This document shows positions 1-11,949 of a stretch of DNA of 64,000 nt, piece by piece. Numbering within the stretch: the first letter of the stretch is position 1; every line of letters starts with the position of its first letter. This stretch comes from Adiantum capillus-veneris (Eukaryota > Streptophyta > Polypodiopsida > Polypodiales > Pteridaceae). The notes below the pieces were generated by a model. That model worked only from the letters and a program-made list of their open reading frames with translations, made no database searches and was not told the DNA's origin. A program made the translations under genes and the position numbers. Where the stretch lies: positions 47,193,428 through 47,257,427 of the forward strand of contig CM043959.1 of assembly GCA_014529385.2 (NCBI GenBank). Direction: 5' to 3'.

Positions 1-1421
1 CCCGATCTCAAATTCATCAATTCCCCTAAAGGACTTTAACTTTTCCGTCTCGGCAATTTGTTTTCCCAAGTTTTTGTGGTCAGAATTGATCCAATCTGAT
101 TGATACTCGGTCAATTGTTTAATCTTGTCAGTTGGACAACTTCTGTTTCATCAAGTGAAAATTTTGTTGCAGTTATGCTGAAAAAGACATTATACGTGTA
201 TGATGTCTTTTTTCACAGATTTGGACTATTTTGGTTATGCTCACTCTCAGTAGCCCCCTTATGCTCTGTCCACTCACAAAATTCAGTTTGAACTCAGTTT
301 GAGCAAGTTATGGCTAATTTAGGCTTTTCTTGGCAATTTTCCGCTTTTGACTTGTTTTGGGTCAATTATGATCCAAATGGGATGAAACTTGAAATATAAC
401 CTCTAGACAGCTATTACAATGGATCTGTGTTGGCAAAGTATCAAAATATGTCCAAAATTAGGTCAAAGACATCATACGCGTATGATGTCTTATTCATCAA
501 TTTGGGTCAAGACTTGATATTTATGCTTTCTACAGTGTTTGTAACAATCTTGTCAGGTCAGATATAAAAAATAAGCAGTGGATGTGCTAAAAGACATTAT
601 ACGCGTATGATGTCTTTTGTCCCAGATTTTGACTATTTTTGGTTTTAAGCCTTCTCTAATGTTTATAATTGAGTTTCAAGTGTTTTTGTCAGGTTTGAAT
701 GTTAAAACAAGATCTGAATCCAAAATTTCCTATTCTTTGCGTTTCTTGGACTCCGACTTGTCTTTTTGGGTTTCTTTGAGTGTTAATGCTCTTGTTTTAA
801 GTTGAAATTAGGGTATAACCCCCCTTTTGAACACTTTGGTAAAGTCAAAATTTTTGTTTTGGTCTCTGTTTGGTCATTTAGACATCATACACGTAAGATG
901 TCTAAAGTTGCAGATTTCCAGTTTTTTGGCACAGAATCCTTCCTAAAGCTTTCTCAAGTGCTCAGCAGCTCCCAGATACACAGAAAATTTCTCTGACTTT
1001 TGTTTATTGCAAGTTTCACTACTAACTCGACGGTTTAGTGATCTAACATGCAATCAACCATATCAAGCAAATACTCCAATGATTACTAGCTCTAGATCAG
1101 GATCAAATGAAGTCCTACCTAAGCTATTCCTAATCATAAAATGGGTTTGGTAATTGTGATTTTAAAGATATCCACTGTCACTCACGGACTAGCAAATTCT
1201 TCTTCTATCAACAACTACTCAACACCAACAAAACAACAAACAAATCTAAGCTAAACTAAAAATACTGTCAACACGGAAGACCCAGGAATACCCCACTTCC
1301 TAGTATCTCTCTAGATCTTCGGAGTCCACCACTCCTAGATCTTTTCTAACTAAAGTATACAAAGTAGTTTATACGACTCACCTCGTAGGATTAGTCTAAG
1401 GTCACCTACTTAGGGCTCTCG
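1..1421 (-). other. Internal region of Asp-primed LTR element
   Basis: This stretch lies downstream, on the minus strand, of the primer-binding site at 1422-1439, so it should be the leader or gag-proximal part of an LTR retroelement. I see no recognisable gag or pol motif on either strand; the short open frames look like chance. Its main structure is a set of 24-bp palindromes (separate entry). The element leaves the window at position 1, so its coding part, if any, is outside. Confidence 0.45.
185..903. repeat. Four dispersed copies of a 24-bp palindrome
   Basis: Copies lie at 185-208, 467-490, 592-615 and 880-903. The second is a perfect palindrome: AGACATCATACG followed by its exact reverse complement. 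The others differ at one to three positions. Sequence after the palindrome is also partly shared (CAGATTTTGACTATTTTTGG-like at about 218 and 623), so the set looks like a decayed direct repeat of larger units. Spacings between starts are 282, 125 and 288 bp. Each copy could form a hairpin or bind a symmetric dimer. No function is known to me. Confidence 0.8.
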
Positions 1422-1439
1422 TCCCCGGAAACGGCGCCA
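1422..1439 (-). promoter_or_regulatory. Primer-binding site, tRNA-Asp type
   Basis: Read on the minus strand this is TGGCGCCGTTTCCGGGGA, one base different from the TGGCGCCGTTGCCGGGGA primer site that many plant Athila/Tat gypsy elements use for tRNA-Asp. It sits two bases inside a TG-starting LTR edge at 1442 (plus-strand reading), as expected for a minus-strand element whose 5' LTR is to the right. Confidence 0.8.
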
Positions 1440-2065
1440 AATGTGAAGGCGGTTACGCCGCTAGCGGAAGCTAAATAGCGAGAACTCAACCAACAACAGA
1501 ATTTGTCAGATGAGGACGGAGCTTGACCCGCAGGCGCATGGAAACAACTAGGTGGGTGTCAAATCACCTACTCGACCTTCTAATGACAATCACTACTAAG
1601 GAAATCAAATCTAAGTTCTAAAATATGCAAGTGACTGAAATCCGTACTACGAACGAATGCTATACGAAACAGGATCTAGAATCATTGAATCAATCTCAAA
1701 CTCAAGGGGAAGTCTATTCACTAGGTAAGAACAACACCCTAAAGACTTGAACTGCAAAATCAACCTATAACCACTCCGTGCGGTAAACGCGTATGAAGAC
1801 AGGCCGAAAAATACAGGTGATCGAAACTTGACCCCGATGGTACCAATGTGTAGCTCTACTCGTTGTGGTTCTATAGAGATGCTGCATGCTCCATTCCGAC
1901 ACACGAGTTGGAAGAAAACTCACACCGAAGCTCGTAGGAACTTACCACTCATAGAAGCCGATAGCGCGCACTCTTGGTATCTGTGCGTAGCTCTCGCTGT
2001 TGCTAACACAATGGCGGTGTCGCTTCTCCAATGGCGGCTCCGTAGCTCGCGTAGAAAGTAGATAA

Positions 2066-2067
<2 letters not shown>

Positions 2068-2105
<38 letters not shown>
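2068..2105. repeat. (CT)n microsatellite
   Basis: Uninterrupted CT repeat of about 38 bp. On the minus strand it lies just downstream of the putative LTR TATA box, so it would form an AG-rich transcribed leader. Confidence 0.95.
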
Positions 2106-2108
<3 letters not shown>

Positions 2109-2173
2109 ACAGTCACGGCGCTCAAAAACTCACTTTGATTAATAATCTGAGTCCTTTAGGTTACAAAAACCTT

Positions 2174-2183
2174 GGCTTATATA
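2174..2183 (-). promoter_or_regulatory. Putative LTR TATA box
   Basis: Minus-strand TATATAAGCC, about 735 bp upstream of the primer site in the direction of transcription. The position is plausible for the promoter of the Asp-primed LTR. Inference from motif and place only. Confidence 0.45.
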
Positions 2184-2725
2184 TCTCAACCTTGGAGGTG
2201 AGAACATCTCTAACTAATTACATCAGCAAGTGAAATTACTTCGGGATTACAAGCTGGAAACTCAATTGAGTCCCGTTACTTAATGAATGGCTCAAATCAA
2301 AATTAATGTCGGAAAGACATTTATTACAATCAATGATTACAAAATGATGAGTGTGAGCAAAAATGTGGGTGTGATCCTCTGCTGGCTCAACAAGGGCGTG
2401 AAGGATTTCAACCAGTCAAACACATCCCTACCATTTCAAATGGAGGCGTTTGGATTAAATGCTTTCCAAGCTTCTCTAACGATTCGATCGTTGCAATCGT
2501 TCATGATGGGGATGAGAACAAAATACAGGTGGGTCCATTACCTTTTTGAGCGGAAAATTGAGCGAACAGCGCTCATGTGTGCACTACAAGAGGGCTCCCT
2601 CAAAGGGTATGCACATGAAGAGTGAACTTCCCTGTAGTTCCCACAACCAAAAAGCAAGGTGCATGTCGTTGATAAGTTCTCCCACACATGCGAGCACTTT
2701 TTAAAGAGTAATTTGGCCTTAGTGA

Positions 2726-2865
2726 TGTTGGAATTAGGCTTGCAGAGAAACGCACACAGCTTGGAGAAGATGAAGGAAGCTCAAGGCACACAATAGAGAG
2801 TGTGTTACTTAGTGTGCAATGGAAAGATAAATAGCCCTAGAGTGATGGGCGTATATACAATGCAT

Positions 2866-2898
<33 letters not shown>

Positions 2899-2975
2899 AC
2901 CTCCTAAAGAAGGAAAAAATGCCCCGGCAGTACTAGTGTGTTCACACACATCACTACCACATGTATATGGTAACA
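2726..2975 (-). repeat. 3' LTR of copia element 1
   Basis: Starts TGTTGG and ends GGTAACA in plus-strand reading, matching the family-A LTRs at 7661, 23592 and 28543. It is longer than the others because of a 32-base G run at 2866-2897, at a place where sister copies have five or six C/G. Confidence 0.93.
2866..2897 (+). repeat. Poly-G run of 32 inside LTR
   Basis: Uninterrupted run of 32 G. Sister LTRs have a short run of five or six at the same place, so this is an expansion after or during insertion. Runs of this length are also prone to assembly error. Confidence 0.9.
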
Positions 2976-2977
2976 AA

Positions 2978-2986
2978 CCCCCCCTG
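2978..2986 (-). promoter_or_regulatory. Polypurine tract of element 1
   Basis: Minus strand reads CAGGGGGGG then TT and the LTR start TGTTACC. This is the plus-strand primer site of reverse transcription and matches 28531-28542 in element 2. Confidence 0.8.
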
Positions 2987-3050
2987 AAGTGATGCGGTGA
3001 ACAAGAGCTGGCACATGAGTAAAGGGAAGTGCCATGCCCTGAGGACATGA

Positions 3051-6000
3051 TCAGTCCACAAAGGGGAGTAAGCCCAAAGCTTTGAGGAAAACTTTGAGCT
3101 TCTCACGAGACAATGCCTTTGTGAAAAGATCTGCAAGGTTGTCATGTGTTGGCACATAAGCCAAGTTGATCTCTCCTGCTGAAAGCCTCTCCCTAACATA
3201 GTGGTAATGCACCTCAAGGTGCTTTGTGCGAGCATGAAAGACTGGGTTCCTAGCAACTGCCAATGCGCTCTGACTGTCAATGTAGATAGTGTTGGCAGTG
3301 TCCTGCCCAACACCCAAATCAGCCATAAGGCATCTGAGCCATACACACTCAACCATAGCTGTGAAGAATGCCTTGTACTCAGCCTCACAACTAGAAGTGG
3401 CCATAGTAGGTTGATTCTGCTCAACCATGATATACATGAACTGCCAAGCATGAAACAAAAACCACTTGTGGACACTCGTGTGTCAAAACAACCTGCCCAA
3501 TCTGAGTCCGAAAAAGCATGTAGGTTTGGCGGTAATGATCCCACCTTGGGATAAAACAAGACAAGATGTAAAGTGCCACTAAGGTAGCGAAAAATCCTCT
3601 TGACAGTCTGCCAATGCTTAGACCTTGGGCTATGCATAAATCTGCTGACATTAGCTGGATCACCAACGTCATGCAGACTCAATTTCAAAACTGTTTCCAT
3701 GGGAGTGGCAATAGGTTTACAATCCTTAAGTCGAAACTTACATAGCAATGTCTCTATGTAACTTTTCTGAGACAAGGCAATACCACCATCACACTGCTTA
3801 AACTGTATACCCAAGTAATGATGCAGCAGTCCCAAATCTTTCATCTCGAAAGTAGCATTCAAATCAGCCTTAAATTCAGCAATATGTCTTTATTTGGTTT
3901 AATGATCAGCAAATCATCTACATGAAGAACCACAATGAGAAGTACATCACCCTCACGCTTTACATACAACGTGCTTTTTGTTGGACTGTTATGAAAGCCT
4001 CGTTTGACCAAATGAGTGTCAGCTTTCTCATACCAAGCACGAGGAGATAGCTTCAACCCATACAAAGCCTTCTTACATATGCACACTTTGTCCTCTTGTC
4101 CTTTCATGATAAAACCGCTAGGCTACATTACATAAACTTCCTCGAATATGTCACCATTCAAGAAATCAGTAACAATGTCTGATTGATGTACATCCCAAGC
4201 AATATGAGCTGCCAATGCACATAGAAAACGCATAATAGTCTTACGACAAGTGGGAGCAAAAGTTTCTTCATAATCTATGCCTTTTTGCTACGCATAGCCT
4301 TTTGCAACAAGTCGAGCCTTATGGCGATCAACCCTCACCATTCGGCTTGCGTTTCAACTTGTAAACCCACTTTCTACCAATGGCCTTATTGCCAAGAGGC
4401 AAATCACATAAAGTCCATGTGTCATTTTCTATAAGTGCATCATATTCTGATTGCATGGCAGCCATCCAATTTTCTAAATTTTGTGCTTCATCAAAAGACA
4501 GAGGCTCGTCAACATCATGTAAGCTAGACACAGCCAAAGCATAACAATATGATGCATAAGATGCATGGCCAGAGCCTAAACAAGTACGATTAGACAAAGG
4601 TGCATCCAATTTACTGTCACGCAATGTATGCACCAACTATTTTGGCATACCTCTAGCTTGCCCATTTTCAGCCCTTTCCTCATCAAGTACATCATGTACA
4701 TCTGCATCAGTAATAGGCTGATCTGTAACATTTTCGGAAACCCCGATAGGTTGTACATTTGCGTCATTGGAATTTACATATGAACTTCCACCACTGAAAA
4801 GAGGCAACAAAGTGTCATAAATGTCCTGTGAGCTTACATTACTATCTCTAGTACATGATAGCAAGGGTTGAATAGAATCTTCCACAAACACTACATCCCG
4901 TGAAACCAAAATACACTTTGTGTGCAGATGAACAGCAAGGGTTGAACAGAATCTTCCACAAACACTACATCTCGTAAAACCAAAATACGCTTTGTTTGCG
5001 GATGATACAATCTGTAACCTTTGCTTTCAGCACTATAACCAACAAAAATACATTTGACAACCTTATCATCCAATTTTCTGCCTTGTGTTTGTGGCACCAA
5101 AGCATATGCGAAACAGCCAAAAACACTCATGTGCTTAATAGAAGGCTTTCTATCATGTCATGCTTCATATGGAGTGATAGACTGCAAAGCTTTCGTAGGA
5201 CACCTGTTAAGTACATAAGTGGCACACATGATGGCCTCAATCCAAAAAGAATGCGGCAAAGCTTGACTTTTGACCATACATCGTACCATTTCTGTAAGTG
5301 ACATGTTTTTCCTCTCAGCTACACCATTTTGTTGAGGTGTATAAGGCATTGTACATTGGTGTTTTATCCCACGACTAGCCAGAAATGCATTAAATTCATG
5401 AGACATATACTCCCCCCCTCAATCGGAACGAAGGGTGCCCATAGTACATTTCGATACATTTTCAGCCAATAGCCATAAATTGTTTGAAGCACATAAAAAC
5501 TTCGGACTTCACTTTAAGCGGAAATACCCATGCATGCCTGGAGTAATCATTAATGGAAGTCATGAAGTACATGTAATTGCCCAAGGACAGAGTTTGCATA
5601 GGCCCACAAACATCACTATGCAATGTGGCCCTAACTGAACCATCCTTTTGAAACTTACAATGCTGCATTTTACCCAAAATACAGCCTTCACAAACATGTT
5701 TGATAGGTACTTCAAGAGGAGGCAAAGAAGAAACCATATCAGATTTTTGCAAACGCAGCAAACTGGCAAAATTAAGATGTCCAAAACGTGCATGCCACAG
5801 TTTTGCATCTGAAACAGTCCTTGGATCTGCAACTGCATTTGCAAAATTTTTTCCACACTTGTCATACAAAGTGAGCTTATATAGCCCACGACACAAAAGG
5901 CCAGATGCAGCAATTTCATCACCAAAACCGAGATCATGAACTATACATCTATCATCCACAAATTTAACTACAAGTCCAAGTCTAGCAAGTGCGGATACAG

Positions 6001-7331
6001 AGAAAAGAGTCATCTTGATCCCAGGTACATAAAGTGCATCAACAAGTGTGAAGGAACTGCCATTTGTAGCACAGTAAGCACAATCTTTCCAACTCCATGA
6101 ACCGGATAAGAGGCAATGTTGACAAAAGTGACTGAATTCCATGAGGGACAGACTCGAGAGAGGTGAACAATTCACGATGTGAGGTAATGTGATTTGTAGC
6201 ACCAATGTCGAAATACCACACATGTGAATCTGCAGCAATTGACATGCATGCATCATGGACAGCAGGATTGTAAGTGCACTATGCAGTAAAAGCCCATTTT
6301 GCATCAACATCAGCATCATAGTCTCCTTTCCCTAAAGACTCAACAATGGCTGCATTTGTAGTGGAACCAGCATTTGTAGTGGAACCATCATTTGCAATGG
6401 AACCACCCTCTTTCTTCTTCGCCTCTTTGGCCTTCAACTTAGGACACTACTTGATTAAGTGATCATTAGCTTTACAATAATGGCAACGCATATTCTTTTT
6501 GCTCTTATCACCAGAATTTCCAGACGAATTGCTGCCAGCAGAAGCATTAGGAACAGAAGTTTTTCCACTCGCAGCAAAACCATAAGAAGTGGCTGCATTG
6601 CTGCTACCACCCTTTCTTTGAGAAGCAATAAAAGCATGTTCAACTGCACGCTGCCTAGTCTTGTTTTTTTTGGAAAGTGACTCTTGCAACAGCAATGTGC
6701 ATAATGCATCAAACTTGACAACTTTAGGATTTCCTTGGGTCATAAGTCTCCAAGTACTAGCAAAAGTCTGGTAAGAATCTGGTGAGGCATCAAGAACAGT
6801 ATGCACAAGGAAACTCTTTGAAATGACTTCACCTGCAGAAATAAGTTGCTTATTGATACCCTTGACACCAGCAAGGAAAGTGTCCATATCATCTTCCTCG
6901 TGCATAATCTTTGATTGCAGCTCTTTACGCAGCAAAGCAAGTTTAGCCTCATTGCGGCTTGCATAAAGACCGGCTAGAATATCCCAAGCCTGTTGGTAGC
7001 TTTCGTTGAACGAATGTGAGGAGTAATGGTGCACTTCACAGACAACTCAATCAACACATGAGACTGCACATCCTTTACATCCCAACGAGCTTGTTCTATC
7101 GTAGGCAAAATAACTCTAATTGCAACAATCCTTGCGGAAAGACCTGCAACATCCTCAACATCGCCTACGTCCTCGAAACCAGGACGTACATCAATGCCTT
7201 GCACAATATTCCAGACGCCCTTTGACACAAGAACATGTTGCATCATGTAAGCCCACATAGGTTAATTGTCCCCATCCAATCTGTCCTCCAGCAGCAAACA
7301 TCTTGAGCACATCTGTGTTGTTGTCAGCCAT
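3051..7331 (-). pseudogene. Decayed copia gag-pol, element 1
   Basis: The reading starts at the ATG at 7331 (MADNN...), the same start as in element 2. Visible pieces in order: gag with the UBN2-like core (7258-6447) and a CCHC zinc knuckle beginning CHYCKAND but cut by a stop; protease with FDIGA where sisters have FDSGA (about 6205-6219), so the active-site Ser is Ile; integrase with HARFGHLNF and CEGC zinc ligands and DYSR and RGIKHQC segments (6000-5150); reverse transcriptase (4636-3500) with HVDD instead of YVDD near 3922; RNase H with SSCEAEY and HARTKH (3458-3051). Many frame changes. A roughly 74-bp tandem duplication lies at 4860-5007. Non-functional. Confidence 0.9.
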
Positions 7332-7646
7332 GGAAAATGCCTACACGTGATGTGAAAACTGTCTAAAATGAGGAGAAACCGAGTGAGACCAGCATGTGCT
7401 ATATAACACAACCTGTAGTAGACTATATGGGGCCTGTTATGTAGTATTTGGCACTGACAAGAAATCTGCACAAAATGACAAAATTGCCTGCGCGGCGGGC
7501 GCAGACCTGGCTGTAGTAGAAAAGGAGGCCGACATGAGCCCAAATCAGAAATTTGAGCGAACGCTCGCCAAAGCTCACAGAAATCAGAGAAAGTGAGCAG
7601 GGGTGTGCTGGAGCTGCTGGAGACTAAGCCCGGGAGGACGCAACCT

Positions 7647-7658
7647 GCTCTGATACCA
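7647..7658 (-). promoter_or_regulatory. Initiator-Met primer-binding site, element 1
   Basis: Minus strand reads TGGTATCAGAGC, the usual plant copia primer site complementary to initiator tRNA-Met, two bases from the LTR end. Confidence 0.92.
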
Positions 7659-7660
7659 AT

Positions 7661-7875
7661 TGTTGGAATTAGGGTTGTAGAAAAACACACACGGCTTGGA
7701 GAAGACGAAGGAAGCTCAAGGCACACAATAGAGAGTGTGTTACTTAGTGTGCAATGTAAAGATAGATAGCCCTAGAGTGATGGGCGTATATACAATGCAC
7801 GGGGGAAAAGAGGGAAAAAATGCCCCGACGGTCCTAGTGTGTTCACACACATCACTACCACATGTATATGGTACA
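7661..7875 (-). repeat. 5' LTR of copia element 1
   Basis: About 215 bp, TG...CA, matching the 3' LTR except for the poly-G expansion and scattered changes. On the minus strand it contains a TGTATATACGCC TATA-like box about 90 bp from its start. Confidence 0.93.
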
Positions 7876-9654
7876 AGTGAGTGATAATCATAGTCGGTGT
7901 GGCTAACTACATTGATAAACCTACTGTCAAGTGTTCTGATGTTGCGAAAAAATATTGATGCCACATCCGTTGCACTTGCCGCTGCGGCTAGTTTTTTGGT
8001 CCATGTGCACACGCTTTCATAGGCACTCGAAATCAAACTTTAAGAAAAGGCCCTCTTAGAGCTAAGTCACGCCAGGGATAATGGGGTGAGTGGGAAGAAA
8101 GTAAGGCTGCAAGTCACACTCTTTGAATTAAAAAGGAAAGGTTGAGTTGTGAGAAAAACATGGAGAAAAGGTGAGAAGACTATTGGTTCTCTCATTCCAT
8201 GAGTTAAGGAGAGAAAAGAGTAACCGTACAAAAATTTATTCCCTGCATTTTCACTTGGACTAGTGGGGTTTCTATTTTCATGTGGGAACTGCTGAAAACT
8301 CTACTTTTTCTAGAGTATTGCTTCCCCTACTCCCCCTGAGTGCAACCCATCCCTTAAATGATAAAATCCCTTTGTGTGCCCATACGCCACAAGTTTCGAG
8401 TAGAGTGAACTGCACTAAGAGATTGGGAGTACACTCTCTCTTTTTGACTTGTTCACCTCCTATACCAAGTTATAAAAGAGTTTCTCAAGTGTAGGAGGTT
8501 GAAGGACCCCTTGCATTTTTTGTGAGACATTTTAGGTGACGGGCCCTTCACTTTTTGGGAGGCCTATGAGGCACGGATAAAATTTTTCAAGGGCCCCTTA
8601 ATAGCACCTTTAGAGGGTCTATGGGGGAGCCATCTTAGTAGCATCAAGAGCTCCCCCTATTAACATCAGGTGAAAAACATTCTCTTTCGGGGAGTTCGCC
8701 CATCCTTGTGGTGGATGCAAAAATCCCTACCTCGTTTTCCTCCCATGCTTGCACCCTATCTATGTGCACGCTCCTTCGAGCAATATTGTTGCCGACTCAT
8801 CTCCACTCGACCTTAGATCCTCGTCTTGCCAAGAGGTTGCAGGTGCTGCAGAGCAAATACATCAAGCACTCTACCCGGGCATTAATTACTTGCTTTTTAT
8901 CCATGTGACCAACAATTGTCTGTGGAGAAACTTGCGAGCGTTGAGGCAATTTCCAACTCAAGGGTTTTGACCTACTATCTCCAGTCAAAAGCAATAGCAC
9001 GAAGTGACATGGAGAAGAAAGGCACGTTCCCTATGGTCTTATTGACAAAGTGGAGAATGGTGCCAACCCGTTGCCATACATATGTACATATGGTCATTTC
9101 TTTTTTGATGGTGGGCACAAGCACCCCTAAGCACAAAAGGCATGTTTGTATCTTTAAAGATTATACTTTGCAAATTATTGTCAACAGAGTGGCTAACTCC
9201 AACTTCCAATCTTGTGGCGAGGTCATAGAGCTTTGGGAAAAGCTTCAAAGAGAGATGATATAAAATCTTGCGAATAGTATCACATAAAGTAAACTAGTAT
9301 GTGACCCGTGCATTGCTGCGGTGATAAAATTTTAAAAGAAGAGTAACAAAACTGTGGTTTCTCCAAGGGCTTTGTGGTTCTAAAAGCAAAGGCAAGGCCC
9401 CACGGCCTACGTGTCCCTAACATCGTGGATTGACAACAACTATAGAAAGCCGACTTTAGGGTGTGGTCACACGATGCTCAGTTATAAGTAAGTTCAGCGG
9501 ATAACTAAGCCTCCTGAGTGAAGTAGCTTAGTTCTACTATGCCAAGGCTCTTGTAAGTATGCCAAAATTAGCATAGTTGCAAAGGCCTATCGCCTGTACC
9601 TTTTTTTTGGGCTTTTTTAAAGCGTGCGCATAATGACGACATTTTCTATACCTC

Positions 9655-9657
<3 letters not shown>

Positions 9658-9747
<90 letters not shown>
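9658..9747. repeat. (GA)n microsatellite, about 90 bp
   Basis: Uninterrupted GA dinucleotide repeat. Confidence 0.97.
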
Positions 9748-9750
<3 letters not shown>

Positions 9751-10044
9751 TTACATGGCCATGGTTGCTGTTGCGCATGCAGAGCATAGATTTTATCGTG
9801 AGGCACATGTAAGGCCAACTACCGGTTCGTGGTTAGAGCTCAATTGCCAGGTGGCAGCAAACAGGTTCAGTTTTGGCTCAGTCTTTTTGCGCGACCATGG
9901 AGTTCTCAAAATAAAGCAAAATAATTGTGCCTCGCGTGACCACCACCTTAAAGGTGTGGCTTGCTCTATGTAATGTTGCTTATGTCGTGTGTACAATGAG
10001 GTTGGACCATGCAAGGAGTGTTTTGTATGTTGACCACATTCTCT

Positions 10045-10045
<1 letters not shown>

Positions 10046-10107
<62 letters not shown>
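10046..10107. repeat. Compound (TG)n(GA)n microsatellite
   Basis: TG repeat to about 10069, directly followed by a GA repeat. Confidence 0.97.
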
Positions 10108-10110
<3 letters not shown>

Positions 10111-10251
10111 CAAATAACAGATTATGAGAGTGTAAATCTCTAAGAGAGAAAGAATAGCAAATAACAACTTATGAACGTTAAATCTCTTTGAAAGAGAGAA
10201 TAGAATAACAAATTATGAGCATTAATTTAAATTTCTTTGAAAGAGAGAAAA

Positions 10252-10365
<114 letters not shown>

Positions 10366-11911
10366 AAAAGTGTTGCAGTCATTGCTTCAATGTGAGCACC
10401 TTGCTTGGCATGGGCGGTCACCACATTTGTGATAAAGGGGCCATTTGGTATCGAAGTAAGCTTTTAATGGTGTGTATCATGTCAATGGCAAGGGGCTAAT
10501 GCATGATATTTCCCTATGCTCTCACTTTACACGGTTGCAATAAGTTCAATGCAAAAAAAAGAAAAATATGTCTCCGTATTTTATAAGAACCACTATGAAA
10601 CCTACCAACTATGATGTTTAATAGTAAAAGAAAGAAGATGTGCAAGAGAAAAATGTATTTTGAGAGGGTTCATGCTCTTACTAATATTGTCAATATCTAT
10701 GAATAACATGTTTTATATGATTCATATCTCAATGGTAGAGTTTAACATTCTACTTTTTTTAAGCATGCAATAAGTCACAACCTATGATCCTTCATGAAAC
10801 ATCCAGATCCCAGATTCCCACTAGCTTATCTGATTCACGAATGTTGTCGCAATTCCAAGAATATTCTAAACCTTCCTCCCACTATGTATATCTTGATCTC
10901 AATATAATAGTTCTGATAAGCAACAAACACAAAATTTATTAGCTTGCCACCAAGTTTCTCCTTTGTGAATTTGTCTTTGACATCATCCATTTGATGGATT
11001 GTACTCAATCTTTATGGCTACATGAACATGCACATCCACTCTTTGCTACAATTTAGTCCATTTTGATTATAAATTAAACTACCATAAACCTACTTTGCCG
11101 TACGTTTTTCCTCTTATGCCTGCATCAAAATGCATTGGCCTCTCTATTGGCTTGAATATGCCACCATGCCTCACATGGACCCCTTACATATTGTCATAAC
11201 CGATAGCGACATCATTCTTGTTCTTTCACGGATTGACATAGTGCCATATGAGGTATCTTTTTGGTTAGCTCCGTACCTTACCTAATCCCCTATCCCTTTT
11301 ACTCAGTTCCCTTTTATACATACACGAGCTTACTATTATCTTAACTTCCCCTTTCTTGAGATGGTATCTACGTATAGGCACCAAACTTGGTTTTTCACTT
11401 GAATATTGAGCTCATAGTCTAAACTTACTTTGTAAACAATTCCAAGTTCTTCAAAGACACCTTAGATCCCAATAGAGTCTAAACTCACTTCATTACATGA
11501 GTTTTTTCTTTTAGGGCTTTCTATACCAACAGGTCCTGATCTTTCTATCATGGTAACACATAGACACCTGCACATCTTGCTTCCACTTCTAAGCAGGTGT
11601 CTATTTGCTTTGAAAGGTAACATTTTTCCTTGCAAAGTAAATAGTTCCCGCAATATTTCTATATTTCAAAACCTTGAGCTTACGCATTCCAATGGAAGAT
11701 AGTTGTGAGTGTGTAGGAAGGACCTCCTCCGCTCTTAACGTACATCGCATAGCTGAGCAAGGCGTAAGAAGAGTAGCCACTGATGACAACACTTTTGTGG
11801 TAGGGAGCTGAGAAATGAAAGGTCAAAAAGCATAGTCTCAAGGCCAATCTCGTCGCATGCAGAGGAGAAGCGTTGAAACTAACACAGCTGCCATGGGGGC
11901 TGGACGTGAGT

Positions 11912-11912
<1 letters not shown>

Positions 11913-11946
<34 letters not shown>
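11913..11946. repeat. (CT)n microsatellite
   Basis: CT repeat of about 34 bp at the left edge of the LINE-like remnant. Confidence 0.95.

Positions 11947-11949
<3 letters not shown>

Larger units (their letters stand above)
1442..2720 (-). repeat. 5' LTR of Asp-primed element (partial limits)
   Basis: The left edge (plus-strand TGTGAAGG at 1442) abuts the tRNA-Asp primer site. On the minus strand the region then reads U5, a CT/AG-rich leader (2068-2105), a TATA box at 2174-2183, and upstream U3 sequence. The outer edge is not defined. It may lie at or beyond the point where copia element 1 inserted (2721), so this LTR could continue after 7880. A 112-codon open frame at 2287-2625 inside it matches no family I know and is probably chance. 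Confidence 0.5.
2726..7875 (-). mobile_element. Ty1/copia retrotransposon, family A, element 1
   Basis: Complete element with both LTRs, flanked by the 5-bp target duplication AGTGA (2721-2725 and 7876-7880). Order on the minus strand: 5' LTR 7661-7875, initiator-Met primer site 7647-7658, gag from 7331, protease, integrase, reverse transcriptase, RNase H ending at 3051, purine tract, 3' LTR 2726-2975. Integrase before reverse transcriptase defines Ty1/copia. All coding parts are broken by stops and frameshifts, so it cannot move by itself. It is a close relative of elements 2 and 3. Confidence 0.95.

Noticed and set aside
2287-2625. 112-codon plus-strand open frame
   Set aside because: No recognisable motif, and it lies inside the presumed LTR on the opposite strand; probably chance.
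3201-3554. Antisense open frames over copia pol
   Set aside because: Mirror frames of the coding strand; the other strand has RNase H motifs. The same applies to many frames in 24290-28317 and 29728-33506.
8700-9263. Possible coding region in three frames
   Set aside because: Frames change and no motif is recognisable; no splice pattern that would join them.
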